From: Eggerthella sp. YY7918
GTDB lineage: Bacteria > Actinomycetota > Coriobacteriia > Coriobacteriales > Eggerthellaceae
Direction of reading: 5' to 3'
NCBI RefSeq assembly: GCF_000270285.1
Contig: NC_015738.1
Location: forward strand, 2,914,001-2,978,000
DNA: 64,000 nt
Part shown: piece by piece, positions 24,774 to 33,266 of the stretch
Layout: every line of letters begins with the position of its first letter
How positions within the stretch are numbered: position 1 is the stretch's first letter
Position numbers and translations under genes: made by a program
The notes under the pieces: generated by a model
Databases searched by the model: none
Seen by the model: only the letters and a program-made list of their open reading frames with translations
What the model was told of the DNA's origin: nothing

Positions 24774-25649
24774 ATGAATGAAACCACCCTGTATGCCCGT
24801 TCGGGCACGTACATTCCGCGCGTTGCCGCGGTACACGACCTCTGTGGCTATGGCAAATGCTCGTTGGGCGTGGCCATTCCGGTGCTGTCCGCTGCGGGCT
24901 GCGACGTATGCCCGGTACCCACCGGGCTGTTCTCGTCGCACACGGCATTCCCCGGCTGGTATATGCACGACACCACCGAGATGCTGGCCGACTATTTGGC
25001 CGCGTGGAAGAACATCGGCGTGGAAATTGACGCGGTGTACTCCGGCTTTTTAGGCGCGCCCGAGCAAGTGGATCGCATTCGCGACCTGTACGCGATGTAT
25101 CCGGATGCGCTGCGCGTGGTGGACCCCGTCATGGCTGACCACGGTAAGGTGTACCCAACCTATACGCCCGAGCTCTGCGATGCAATGGCCGAGCTGGCGC
25201 TTGGGGCCGATATTCTAACGCCGAATCTTACCGAGGCGGCCATTATTTTGGGCGAACCCATCGGCGAGGACTGGGGCGGCACCGACATCTCCGACGAAGA
25301 GGCGCATCGCTTGGTGGATGCGCTCGTGGCAAAGGGCGCAAAACATGTGGTGCTGAAAGGCATTCAGCGCGAAGGCGAAACGTGCATCCGCAATTTCGTT
25401 GGCGGCACGGACATGGAAACGGTGGAAGTGAACAACGAGTACCTGCCCTACATGCTGCACGGTACGGGCGATTTGTACGCTTCATGCCTGCTGGCAGCCG
25501 TTATGGCAGGCCGCTCCCTCGAAGAGTCCGTGGCGTTCGCCGGCGACTTTGTGCATGACGCCATGATCGTGAGTGCTCAACAGCCCGAATTCGAAGCACG
25601 CGGCGTAAGCTTCGAGCCGCTGCTGGGCAAGGTATGCGATCTGTTGTAA
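24774..25649 (+). CDS. pdxY: Pyridoxal/pyridoxamine kinase
   Basis: Ribokinase-fold kinase that phosphorylates pyridoxal or pyridoxamine in vitamin B6 salvage. The 291-residue protein has VAAVHDLCGYGKCSLGVAIPVLSAAGCDVCPVPTGLFS at the start, VVDPVMADHGK, LTPNLTEAAIILGE and the anion-hole GTGDLYAS, as in PdxK/PdxY. Starts ATG 24774. Which of the B6 vitamers is preferred cannot be told from sequence. Convergent with the LuxR gene, 19 bp apart. Confidence 0.92.
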   Translation: MNETTLYARSGTYIPRVAAVHDLCGYGKCSLGVAIPVLSAAGCDVCPVPTGLFSSHTAFPGWYMHDTTEMLADYLAAWKNIGVEIDAVYSGFLGAPEQVDRIRDLYAMYPDALRVVDPVMADHGKVYPTYTPELCDAMAELALGADILTPNLTEAAIILGEPIGEDWGGTDISDEEAHRLVDALVAKGAKHVVLKGIQREGETCIRNFVGGTDMETVEVNNEYLPYMLHGTGDLYASCLLAAVMAGRSLEESVAFAGDFVHDAMIVSAQQPEFEARGVSFEPLLGKVCDLL

Positions 25650-25668
25650 GCAATGCCGGGACGGCTGA

Positions 25669-27186
25669 CTACAAAGCCGTCCCTTCTTGTTCTTCTCTTG
25701 AATCGTGGAGTCCTTCGTCAAAAAGCTCCATGAGCTCGGTGCGCGAGTGCACGTCGAATTTCTGGTAGATGTTGCGAATGTGAAAGCGCACGGTATTCTC
25801 GGACACAAACAGAAGCTTGGCGATGGTTTTCGGAGCCCGCCCTTGTCGCAAGTGATCAAGCACCTCGCGCTCTCTTACCGAAAGGCCCGAACGTCCGATA
25901 AGTTCCTCGGCGCGTTGAGAAAGGCGGCTGGCCTCTTCCGCGGCGCTTCGGTCACTCGTCGCATCCAAGACAGAATCCTTGTCTTTTCCTCGTCCTCGTT
26001 CGACGCCCACCAAGCTTTTGTCTTTGAACAAAACGAGCGTAACAATAAGAATGAGGTACACCGCCACGAGCGCAAGGATTGTTAGCGTTATATCGCCTGG
26101 CTCCAAATACCCAATACCGAAGAAAGCGACAAAGAGTCCCGCAAAGTTTGCGCCCATAACGACAAGCTGCATGAGGCAGAACGTTTTAAGCGGACTGGCA
26201 CTGTCCGCGCTCCGATACTCTTCAGCAATCAGGCAGTAGAAAATAACGTTAGTAAACGTGAAACCTACCTGCACAAATGAGTTCACCATACCGCGCCCAA
26301 TTGCGTCCCACACCAGCGGCAACAACAAAAAACCCAAAGCCGACAGCGGCAAAATAAACTTGTAAAGCCGCGGCACCTTGAACGCCTGCGGAGCAAAAAG
26401 CGCAGGGAGCAGCAAAGCGAGGTTGAGCGAAAACATGATGACAAATGCCGTCCACTGGTATGTTTCAAGCGATATTTTTTCTTGACCGGCCACATTCATC
26501 ATCAAGCCCGCCATAAAGGCCATAAGAACCACTCCGAGAAGGGGTCTCGCCAAACGGCGAAACGCTTGTCGGTCGGTCGCGACGTCAATATCTCTTGGTA
26601 AACGCGTTCGCTTTTTGAGCACATAGGCACAGCAGGAAAGCGATCCAAAAAACGATACAACGGCAATGAACCATGGCAAAGGGGTAGGCAAGAACGTCGT
26701 TGTAATGTACAAAACCGAGCCCACCACCGTCGAACCAACAAGAAAGAGGTAGATAAGGCGAATAGGATATCGACTGAGATACGAAAACCACAGCACGATA
26801 ACAAAGGCATCCCCCAGGCCAATCCACACTCCGCTCGCAAAGAACCACGGAAGAAGCAGGTCAAGATCGACGACCCAAGTCAGCTGAAAGACAAGCGCCA
26901 TGCTTGCGAATCCTACAAAGGCGCAAGCGGCAGAAGCAGCCACCGATGCCGCGAGAGGTGGTTGGCGTCTGCGCCGCATCAAGAAAATGGCGAGTACGGC
27001 AAGCCCAACCATACGGCCCAAAATGATGAAAAATAGATAGAGCGCCTTAGGCAGATAGCCTATTTCAACGACCGACGAGATGGTTGTTGGCGACACAAAG
27101 GTCGTGCACGTATATACGGAATACAGCACGTATCCGACAAAGGCTAAAGCCATCCCCGAAGGCATTTTCCGCGCCACGGCTCGCAC
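25669..27186 (-). CDS. Membrane-embedded LuxR-type regulator (reductase-linked)
   Basis: About 505 residues: an N-terminal half with about 12 hydrophobic segments resembling a transporter-like sensor, and a C-terminal LuxR HTH (LSVREREVLDHLRQGRAPKTIAKLLFVSENTVRFHIRNIYQKFDVHSRTEL). This architecture is typical of Eggerthellaceae, where such regulators sit beside flavin reductases. GGGAGGG precedes TTG 27189 and GTG 27186; GTG is preferred for spacing. It is divergent from the Tat flavin reductase at 27421, which it probably controls in response to the reductase substrate. Confidence 0.88.
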   Translation of the reverse strand: MRAVARKMPSGMALAFVGYVLYSVYTCTTFVSPTTISSVVEIGYLPKALYLFFIILGRMVGLAVLAIFLMRRRRQPPLAASVAASAACAFVGFASMALVFQLTWVVDLDLLLPWFFASGVWIGLGDAFVIVLWFSYLSRYPIRLIYLFLVGSTVVGSVLYITTTFLPTPLPWFIAVVSFFGSLSCCAYVLKKRTRLPRDIDVATDRQAFRRLARPLLGVVLMAFMAGLMMNVAGQEKISLETYQWTAFVIMFSLNLALLLPALFAPQAFKVPRLYKFILPLSALGFLLLPLVWDAIGRGMVNSFVQVGFTFTNVIFYCLIAEEYRSADSASPLKTFCLMQLVVMGANFAGLFVAFFGIGYLEPGDITLTILALVAVYLILIVTLVLFKDKSLVGVERGRGKDKDSVLDATSDRSAAEEASRLSQRAEELIGRSGLSVREREVLDHLRQGRAPKTIAKLLFVSENTVRFHIRNIYQKFDVHSRTELMELFDEGLHDSREEQEGTAL

Positions 27187-27243
27187 CAATCTCCCTCCCT
27201 GCAGCCCTCATGCGGTTGATACTATCACACCTCTCCCTACAGC

Positions 27244-27268
27244 CAACCTACCAACTTTTGATAGGTTG
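27244..27268. promoter_or_regulatory. Inverted repeat in the LuxR/reductase divergent promoter region
   Basis: CAACCTA (27244-27250) and TAGGTTG (27262-27268) are perfect 7-bp arms, 11 bp apart, between the two divergent genes. A likely operator for the adjacent LuxR protein, by position only. Confidence 0.5.
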
Positions 27269-27420
27269 CATGATACCTGCCCCTGAAACCATCCCGAATG
27301 GATAGCGACAACGAAAAGCAAGTGCGCGAATATCCATCATACAGAGCGCCTGCAGGGGATTTCACCGCAACGTCGCCAAAAGAGAGACGCGCAGCAGGTG
27401 CTGGCAACCACAGGGAAAGG

Positions 27421-29292
27421 ATGAGTATGGAACGCTCAATCGATCGTAGGAATTTTATTAAAGGCGCATTGGCAACGGGTGCTTTGGCCGCTGGTGGCGC
27501 TGCTCTTGCTGGCTGCAGCCCGGCGAAATCCGCAGACGAAGGGAAGAGCGCTGCCACAAGCGAGACGTCCGGATCCACTTCATCAATTCCAAAAGGCTAC
27601 GAGTGCTCCGAAGATTGGCTGGGCGCAAAACCCGAAATAGCTGACAGCGACATCAAGGAAACAAAAGACTTTGACATTGTGGTATGCGGCGGCGGCAATG
27701 CAGGCGTGCAGGCAGCGCTGGCTGCGGCTCAAGAAGGCGCTAAGGTTGCTGTTTTGGAGATTCAGCCTGAGGCTACCTGGACCCAGTTGGGCAACGACAT
27801 TTGCGCCTTCAACGCCAAGTGGCTTGTCGAGAAGGGGTATGGCCCCTACAAGGTGGGCGATATTGTTGCTGAGTTCATCCGCCGTGGCGGTGGACGCGTG
27901 AGCGCCGAAATCATCCGGAAGTTCGTAGCTAACTCCGGCGACATGCTTGACAACATCGTGGCTCAGATTCCGGAAACCTCGAATCTGTTTGACCTTGAAA
28001 CGGGGCAAGCTCAAATTCAGGTAGCCTACAACATGCCCGATGGCAGCTACTATCCCTTTACGCGCGGCGGTTTCCAGTCGTGGGCCACTACCATCCAAAA
28101 CCTCAGCACAAAGAACCCCGAACCGGTCTGCGGACGCACCGACGTATCACGCATGACCGAAATTGCCCTGTATTGCAAAGATGCCGCAGAAAAGCTTGGC
28201 GCAGAATTCTTCTTCGAGACGGATGTTTCGGTGCTTGACCAAAACGATGCAGGCGACGTGACTGGCGTTGTTGCGCAGGGTCCCGATGGCTACGTACGCT
28301 ACAACGCTGCAAAGGGAGTCATCCTTGCCACCGGCGACTTCGGCGCAAACCCCGACATGGTCTTAAATCTGTGCACCGACATCAACGAGCAATCGCTTCG
28401 CTGCGACATCCCGCGCGAAGAAATGACCGGCGAAAGCAACAACAAAGGCGCTGGACACAAGATGGGATGTTGGGCCGGCGGTTTTATCGAGCAGGCGCCG
28501 CGTCCTTGCATGAACACCAACGGTGGCAATGCTGGCCCTTGGGGAACCACGCCGTTTTTGTGGCTCAATGATTACGGCAAGCGTTTCATGAATGAAGCCA
28601 TGACTCCGTACATTAAGCCGACCACCCTCAAGCAGCCGCGCGGCATCTTGGCAACCATCTGCGACTCCAAGTATATGGACATCATGAAGCAATGCTCCAC
28701 CGACCATTTCTCACCCAACTGGGGTGCGGCGGGCGTCGACATCATCAAGTGCATGGATCGCATGGAAGAGCAGATGCAGTCTGCCGTCGGCAAGGGCGCT
28801 GAAGGCGTGAGCGTCGACGGTGTGTACGTCATAGAATATGACAACACCATGCCTGACCAGGTATACGCAGCCGATACCATCGACGAATTGCTGGACTATT
28901 TGGGCTACGAGGGCGATGCCAAAAAGGAGGCTCTCGCCACCGTTGAGCACTACAACGAGATGTGCCATGCGGGCGAAGATTCCGACTTTGGTAAAGATGC
29001 TGTGTTTATGAGCGCGCTTGAGAACCCGCCGTTCTTCGGCTCGGCACAGCCAAACACCGGTCGCGGCTATGTCGGCCTTGTTAGCTTGTGCGGTCTTGTG
29101 ACGAACGACGATCTGAACGTGCTGTCGTCCGACCTCAAGACACCTATCAAAGGCCTGTACGCTGTCGGCAATTGCTTGGGTCAACGCTTTGGCAATGCGT
29201 ATTCCACCCCCGCAGCTGGCAGCTCCATCGGCATGGCGCTCACCCATGGCTACGTTGCGGGCAAGATTGCCGCTGGCGGTACCGTGAAGTAA
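27421..29292 (+). CDS. Tat-exported FAD-dependent reductase (fumarate/urocanate reductase-like)
   Basis: A 623-residue protein. Tat signal RSIDRRNFIKG, then a lipobox-like LAGC at about residue 30. The FAD-binding motif is DIVVCGGGNAGVQAALAAAQEGAKVAVLE, and the C-terminal flavin-binding part reads GLYAVGNCLGQRFGNAYSTPAAGSSIGMAL. These match the flavoprotein subunit of FCcA/UrdA-type reductases, without their cytochrome or FMN domains. In this family the enzymes reduce fumarate, urocanate or other enoates as respiratory electron acceptors outside the membrane. The substrate is unknown here. Start at 27421; 27427 is also possible. Confidence 0.9.
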   Translation: MSMERSIDRRNFIKGALATGALAAGGAALAGCSPAKSADEGKSAATSETSGSTSSIPKGYECSEDWLGAKPEIADSDIKETKDFDIVVCGGGNAGVQAALAAAQEGAKVAVLEIQPEATWTQLGNDICAFNAKWLVEKGYGPYKVGDIVAEFIRRGGGRVSAEIIRKFVANSGDMLDNIVAQIPETSNLFDLETGQAQIQVAYNMPDGSYYPFTRGGFQSWATTIQNLSTKNPEPVCGRTDVSRMTEIALYCKDAAEKLGAEFFFETDVSVLDQNDAGDVTGVVAQGPDGYVRYNAAKGVILATGDFGANPDMVLNLCTDINEQSLRCDIPREEMTGESNNKGAGHKMGCWAGGFIEQAPRPCMNTNGGNAGPWGTTPFLWLNDYGKRFMNEAMTPYIKPTTLKQPRGILATICDSKYMDIMKQCSTDHFSPNWGAAGVDIIKCMDRMEEQMQSAVGKGAEGVSVDGVYVIEYDNTMPDQVYAADTIDELLDYLGYEGDAKKEALATVEHYNEMCHAGEDSDFGKDAVFMSALENPPFFGSAQPNTGRGYVGLVSLCGLVTNDDLNVLSSDLKTPIKGLYAVGNCLGQRFGNAYSTPAAGSSIGMALTHGYVAGKIAAGGTVK

Positions 29293-29343
29293 CCGTTTGC
29301 CCTTCCTGTGCCTGCGGCGTTTGTCGCAGGCACCCTTTATCTT

Positions 29344-29386
29344 GCAGAACAGCCGCCCTCCCTCCCTCGCGGCTGTTCTGCTTTTT
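29344..29386 (+). terminator. Intrinsic terminator after the flavin reductase
   Basis: GCAGAACAGCCGC (29344-29356) pairs perfectly with GCGGCTGTTCTGC (29369-29381), followed by TTTTT. A smaller GCCTGCG/CGCAGGC hairpin precedes it. Confidence 0.92.
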
Positions 29387-29463
29387 AGTAAGGATGTGTT
29401 ACAGATTTTTCTGGGCTATTAGCCGGCGAAACATGCGGGCAAACCACTGAGGCCCTCACAACG

Positions 29464-31350
29464 TTATTGCAGATCAGCATACGTTTCTTCGCTCACGTCT
29501 TCATCTTCGTATGACCGCTTGGGTACAAGCGCGCAGAACGCCAACAATAGAACGATTGGAATAAGCGTGATCGCAAGCGTCAGCGTAGTTGGCACCCACG
29601 TAACCTGTCCCGACGACACCCATGCACTCACGCAAATGCCCGCAAGCAGTACCGCGCCGGCCGCGCAAGTTCCCACTACCGCGAACACACGCGTTCGCCT
29701 GAGCCTGAACAGTGCCAATACAAACGTGGCCGCTATCCAACTGGCCACCATGCACCAAAACGTCGGCTGCACAAGCAGCGCAACGACATTCGCCTGGATA
29801 TCCACTCCGCCGAACCTTGCGTAAGCAAGCGGGTTCCACCCGAACAAGGTCTGCGAGCCTAAGGCAGCAAGTATGGTAGCCACAAGTACGCTGAACGCCG
29901 TCGAGCCAACCGCCCGCAAAGGACGTAAGCAAAATCCGGACACCAGCGGCACAAGCTGACCTCCCCCGACTGCCCCTGCAAGCGAAGGAACAAGCGCGGT
30001 ATTCGCTAGCTTGTTTCCGTGTCGACCCAAGAAATACCACCATAGCGCGGTTGCAGCTAAAAGAACGATACCCGCCACAGGTGCTTCGTTCGCGATAAGC
30101 GCTACGGATAGCATGCCATACGACAGAAGCGCTCCGAGATGGGTTTTCAGCGCCCCCGCAAGCGTGACGAGCGCAAGCAATCCCCAGAACAGCGGGCTTT
30201 CAAAACCGCCGACTTGCGACACGTTTGCCAACGCAACACATGCAACAAGGGCGCTTCCGAGAGCGCCGACAATGTGTGCGGCTACGGTGCGCTGGCGCCA
30301 GGTGATGCGATCGCACAACGGAACGTGCACACGCTCATCGGCCCGAACATCCGCGTCATCGTCTTCAATTTGCGCATGCCCAACAAGAGAGGCGAGCTCA
30401 CGCGTTCCGCGTTTCGGGTCGCCCAGCAGGGGTTCGAGTTCTTCGGCAAAGCTCGCTACGTTGTGATAGCGCTCCTCGCGATCTGGATCGAGTGCGCGGA
30501 ACACGATGTCATCAACTTCCGGATCAATATCATCCCAGCACAGCGACGGCAAAACCAGTTCCGCATCTTCAATGGCCGCTTCAGCAGCCGTCAAATCGGG
30601 AGCGAGAAAAGGATTTTCACCCGCCAGCATTTCGTAAGTGACCGAGGCCAACGCCCATTCGTCGCAGCGAGCATCAAGTGCTTCCTGACGCATTTGTTCA
30701 AGCGGCATATAGCCAATAGTGCCACCGCCCGTCTCGCCGTAACCCGAAGCATCGGCAAGCGTAGCCAGACCAAAGTCCGTCACCTTCACCTGACCCTGCC
30801 GGTTGATAAGCACGTTGTCGGGCTTAATGTCCAGGTGAAGCACTTGGTTGTTGTGCGCCACCTCAAGCGCGTGAGACACGGAGGCAAACACGGCCGCCAC
30901 CATATCAAGGGTCAGCAGGTCATCGAAGTGACGAAGGAGCTGGGTGAGCGTGATACCCTCAACGTATTCCATGATGAGGTAGGCCGTGGATCCCTGCACC
31001 TCGAAGTCGTAAACGGCCACAATGCTTGCATCGGAAAGCATCGCCGCGGTGCGCGCCTCATCCAAACCAGGCACGTGAGCTAGAGAGTGAATGAGCGTGT
31101 CGTCATCTACGTCTTCGACGACAGGTCGCGCTTCGCTGTTACCCCGCGATGAGGCCGCATGCGCTATGGTTACCGCATCCCCCGGCGATGCCGCCCGAGC
31201 GATGTCCACCTCGTCAAGCTCGATGCACTTAATGGCCACTTTGCGCTGAATACGTGTATCCCACGCAACTTGCACCGTGCCAAAACCACCCGACCCCGCC
31301 GTCGCGATGGGTCGATATCGGTTCAATATGAGCTGCTGATCTTGCATCAT
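29464..31350 (-). CDS. Membrane-anchored serine/threonine protein kinase
   Basis: A 628-residue Hanks-type kinase. Catalytic domain in the first about 290 residues: glycine-rich loop GSGGFGTVQVAWD, VAIKCIEL lysine, HLDIKPDNVLIN (catalytic loop), VTDFGLA (DFG) and GTIGYMPLEQM. The C-terminal about 280 residues hold several hydrophobic segments instead of PASTA repeats, so the protein is probably anchored in the membrane by a multi-pass domain. TATAAT lies 6 bp before the first ATG (31361-31356), which predicts a leaderless mRNA. Overlaps no neighbour. Confidence 0.9.
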   Translation of the reverse strand: MMQDQQLILNRYRPIATAGSGGFGTVQVAWDTRIQRKVAIKCIELDEVDIARAASPGDAVTIAHAASSRGNSEARPVVEDVDDDTLIHSLAHVPGLDEARTAAMLSDASIVAVYDFEVQGSTAYLIMEYVEGITLTQLLRHFDDLLTLDMVAAVFASVSHALEVAHNNQVLHLDIKPDNVLINRQGQVKVTDFGLATLADASGYGETGGGTIGYMPLEQMRQEALDARCDEWALASVTYEMLAGENPFLAPDLTAAEAAIEDAELVLPSLCWDDIDPEVDDIVFRALDPDREERYHNVASFAEELEPLLGDPKRGTRELASLVGHAQIEDDDADVRADERVHVPLCDRITWRQRTVAAHIVGALGSALVACVALANVSQVGGFESPLFWGLLALVTLAGALKTHLGALLSYGMLSVALIANEAPVAGIVLLAATALWWYFLGRHGNKLANTALVPSLAGAVGGGQLVPLVSGFCLRPLRAVGSTAFSVLVATILAALGSQTLFGWNPLAYARFGGVDIQANVVALLVQPTFWCMVASWIAATFVLALFRLRRTRVFAVVGTCAAGAVLLAGICVSAWVSSGQVTWVPTTLTLAITLIPIVLLLAFCALVPKRSYEDEDVSEETYADLQ

Positions 31351-31355
31351 GCGCT

Positions 31356-31361
31356 CATTAT
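31356..31361 (-). promoter_or_regulatory. -10 element; kinase mRNA probably leaderless
   Basis: TATAAT on the minus strand at 31361-31356, with GAGCGC then ATGATG. A start of transcription 7 bp after the -10 would coincide with the first ATG. No Shine-Dalgarno sequence is present. Confidence 0.5.
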
Positions 31362-31383
31362 ACTGGGCAAAGCTTCTGTTTAC

Positions 31384-32020
31384 CTATCTTTTTGCCAAGC
31401 GGACTCCTATTTCAAAAGCCACCGCTTTATCTTTGGGAAATTGTCGTTCGTGGTGAGCAAGCTTTCCCGCCTCGTTAAAACTTGCGGCATGATACTTTGA
31501 GTAATCGTTAAATTGCAGAGTATTCGCGGCAACGTAGTATTCCGTGCTGCCGCCTAATTTACCTAGCATCGAAACCGTGTTCTGCATCATTGGTTCATAC
31601 ATTGATGCGAAATCTTCTCCGACATTCATTGTGAAGAAGAAGGCAGAATCTATATGCCCTTGAAAAAATCTGAGCGGAATAGTCGTCATATGTCATTGTT
31701 ATAAAAGCGAGCCGCTCTAGAAAGCTTCGCATTTCCCCTGTTGTGTTCCCAAAATAAACGGGGCTGCCCAAGAGAAGAACATCGGACCCGAGAACCGTTT
31801 CCAATACAAGGCTTAGATCGTCATTCAGATAACAATGACACGGTGTTCCGCCTTTTCGCTTGCAGCCAAAACAGCTGATACAGCCTTTATAGTTAAGATC
31901 ATAAAGATTGATTAGCTCTGTTTCCGCCCCAACGGATTCAGCCCCTTTAAGCGCTTCTTGCAGAAGTTGAGCAGTATTCCATTTCTTTCGAGGACTTCCG
32001 TTAATAGCTGTAACTTTCAT
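31384..32020 (-). pseudogene. Flavodoxin-fold NAD(P)H-dependent oxidoreductase, frameshifted
   Basis: The 5' part (MKVTAINGSPRKKWNTAQLL, CISCFGCKRKGGTPCHCYLNDDL, LLGSPVYFGNTTGEMRSFLERL) is a WrbA/iron-sulfur-flavoprotein-like reductase with the FMN-binding loop and a Cys-rich insert. After TYDDYSAQ the frame changes at a run of six T on the coding strand, near 31660. The remaining protein (GHIDSAFFFTMNVGEDFASMYEPMMQNTVSML...FEIGVRLAKR) continues in another frame and ends at 31384. Five T would restore one frame of about 210 residues. Decay, phase variation or a sequencing error are the options. Confidence 0.82.
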
Positions 32021-32156
32021 ATCGAACCTTCCGTAGTTTCAGATTGATGTGCTCTGTCATCACGCCAGAAAACATTTTGCCTTGGAAGTCGGCATAACTT
32101 TGTATCCATGCGCGCTCTTCAGGCGCAAAGCGAATAGCTGTTGTTTCCATAGCCAT
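32001..32156 (-). CDS. Truncated RHH antitoxin-like protein (DUF6290/RelB type)
   Basis: A 51-residue frame with a strong ribosome site (AGGAGGTATACC before ATG 32156). Its first about 30 residues (TAIRFAPEERAWIQSYADFQGKMFSG) match the ribbon-helix-helix start of small DUF6290/RelB-like antitoxins, which usually run to about 70-80 residues. Here the end (EHINLKLRKVRYESYSY) is unrelated, because the frame runs into the start of the flavoprotein, overlapping it by 20 bp. No toxin gene follows. A remnant of a toxin-antitoxin locus, now possibly only a translated leader for the broken flavoprotein. Confidence 0.6.
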   Translation of the reverse strand: MAMETTAIRFAPEERAWIQSYADFQGKMFSGVMTEHINLKLRKVRYESYSY

Positions 32157-32226
32157 GGTATACCTCCTTCGCACTACGTGTATTGCGATTACAACATGGT
32201 GCAGCTCTATATGCCAGCAAGCAAAA

Positions 32227-32255
32227 GGCCAGAAACAAACGACCCGCTTCTGGCC
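32227..32255 (-). terminator. Intrinsic terminator
   Basis: GGCCAGAA (32227-32234) pairs with TTCTGGCC (32248-32255). On the minus strand the hairpin is followed by TTTT, so it ends transcription of the gene at 32354-32857. Confidence 0.75.
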
Positions 32256-32353
32256 TAGTTCTTTGTATTGGCAACATAAAACCTATCGTCCCAGAAGGAC
32301 GAGAGACGCATTGAAGCATCTCACGGCGAGTCCGACAAAGCCGGTTTCGGGCA

Positions 32354-32857
32354 TCACTCTGTACAGAAGTGCGCGAACTCGGTGTTCAGCAGAGTTTCGG
32401 CCAGGTCAGCCGGAAGGTATGTGGCATTCCCCTGATAATCGTTGGCGTTATCATCCCAGAACTGCACGATGGTTGCAGCCATTACGCAATAGAACGAGAG
32501 CATGTATCCATGCTGCTCTACGACGGTTTTGACGAACAGAGGATTGCCCTTGAGGGCGGCTTCCAACACGGCTTGCTCTTCGTCGGCCATGGGCTCCGGC
32601 TCGCCCTGCGGGCCGAGAACAGTGATCGACAATTTCGCATTGCCAAAAACTATTTCGGGCTCTAGCAGGGTTTTCAATGCAGAGGCCTTTGTTTCGTCCT
32701 CGACTTTTACGGTCAGACCGTAGTTTTCGTCGTCCGTCTCCTCTACTTCGCTTACCTGCACCTGCGGATCCCGCTCAAACAAGGCTGCCAAGCGATGCTG
32801 CCAGCCAATCCAAGGAGGTGACAACTTCTCAACTGTTACGTTAGCTCTCTCGCTCAT
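32354..32857 (-). CDS. Hypothetical protein, DUF4303-like size, unknown function
   Basis: A 167-residue acidic soluble protein. GAGGATC lies just before the ATG at about 32857, which is preferred over an in-frame ATG 14 codons upstream. Features: SPPWIGWQHRLAALFERDPQVQVSEVEE at the N-terminus, a central beta-rich part with LLEPEIVFGNAKLSITVLGP, and a C-terminal helical part (VVEQHGYMLSFYCVMAATIVQFWDDN). No family is named with confidence; the size comparison in the call is not a homology claim. Single-gene unit between tRNA-Leu and a terminator. Confidence 0.7.
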   Translation of the reverse strand: MSERANVTVEKLSPPWIGWQHRLAALFERDPQVQVSEVEETDDENYGLTVKVEDETKASALKTLLEPEIVFGNAKLSITVLGPQGEPEPMADEEQAVLEAALKGNPLFVKTVVEQHGYMLSFYCVMAATIVQFWDDNANDYQGNATYLPADLAETLLNTEFAHFCTE

Positions 32858-33045
32858 TTGATCCTCTTCTCTACTCGCAGTCTCGCAGTGCCCCTGCATT
32901 ATGTCGGCACCGACAACGACATATGCATTAGCTGGATTCTACTATCTTTTGAAGCTAAATGGTATGTAACGCTGATCCATTTAGCCATCATATAATTCCT
33001 ACAGCCCAGTTGGAAGTTAAAAAGGCTTCTGGGGGATGAAAGCAA

Positions 33046-33074
33046 GAAACCCCAAGCCGGTGACCTGGGGTTTC
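33046..33074 (-). terminator. Terminator downstream of tRNA-Leu
   Basis: GAAACCCCAGGT pairs with (G)CTTGGGGTTTC on the minus strand, followed by TTGCTTTC, about 14 bp past the tRNA CCA end. Confidence 0.75.
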
Positions 33075-33087
33075 TCTTCAAATCAAG

Positions 33088-33174
33088 TGGTGCGGGTGAA
33101 AGGACTTGAACCTTCACGAGCGCGAGCTCATACGGACCTGAACCGTACGCGTCTGCCAATTCCGCCACACCCGC
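33088..33174 (-). tRNA. tRNA-Leu(CAG)
   Basis: An 87-nt class II tRNA on the minus strand: acceptor 5' GCGGGTG pairs with CACCCGC, D-loop TGGCAGACGC as in tRNA-Leu, anticodon loop TTCAGGT giving CAG, a long variable arm (GAGCTCGCGCTC), T-arm GGTTCAAGTCC, and an encoded CCA. Followed by a terminator. Confidence 0.95.
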
Positions 33175-33266
33175 ACAAACAATGCTTCTTGTCGAAGCGA
33201 GTGAATATGATACCCCAGTTGGTTACTCATGACAAGAAAATTTGCCCAGGCAGAAAATTTTCTCCG

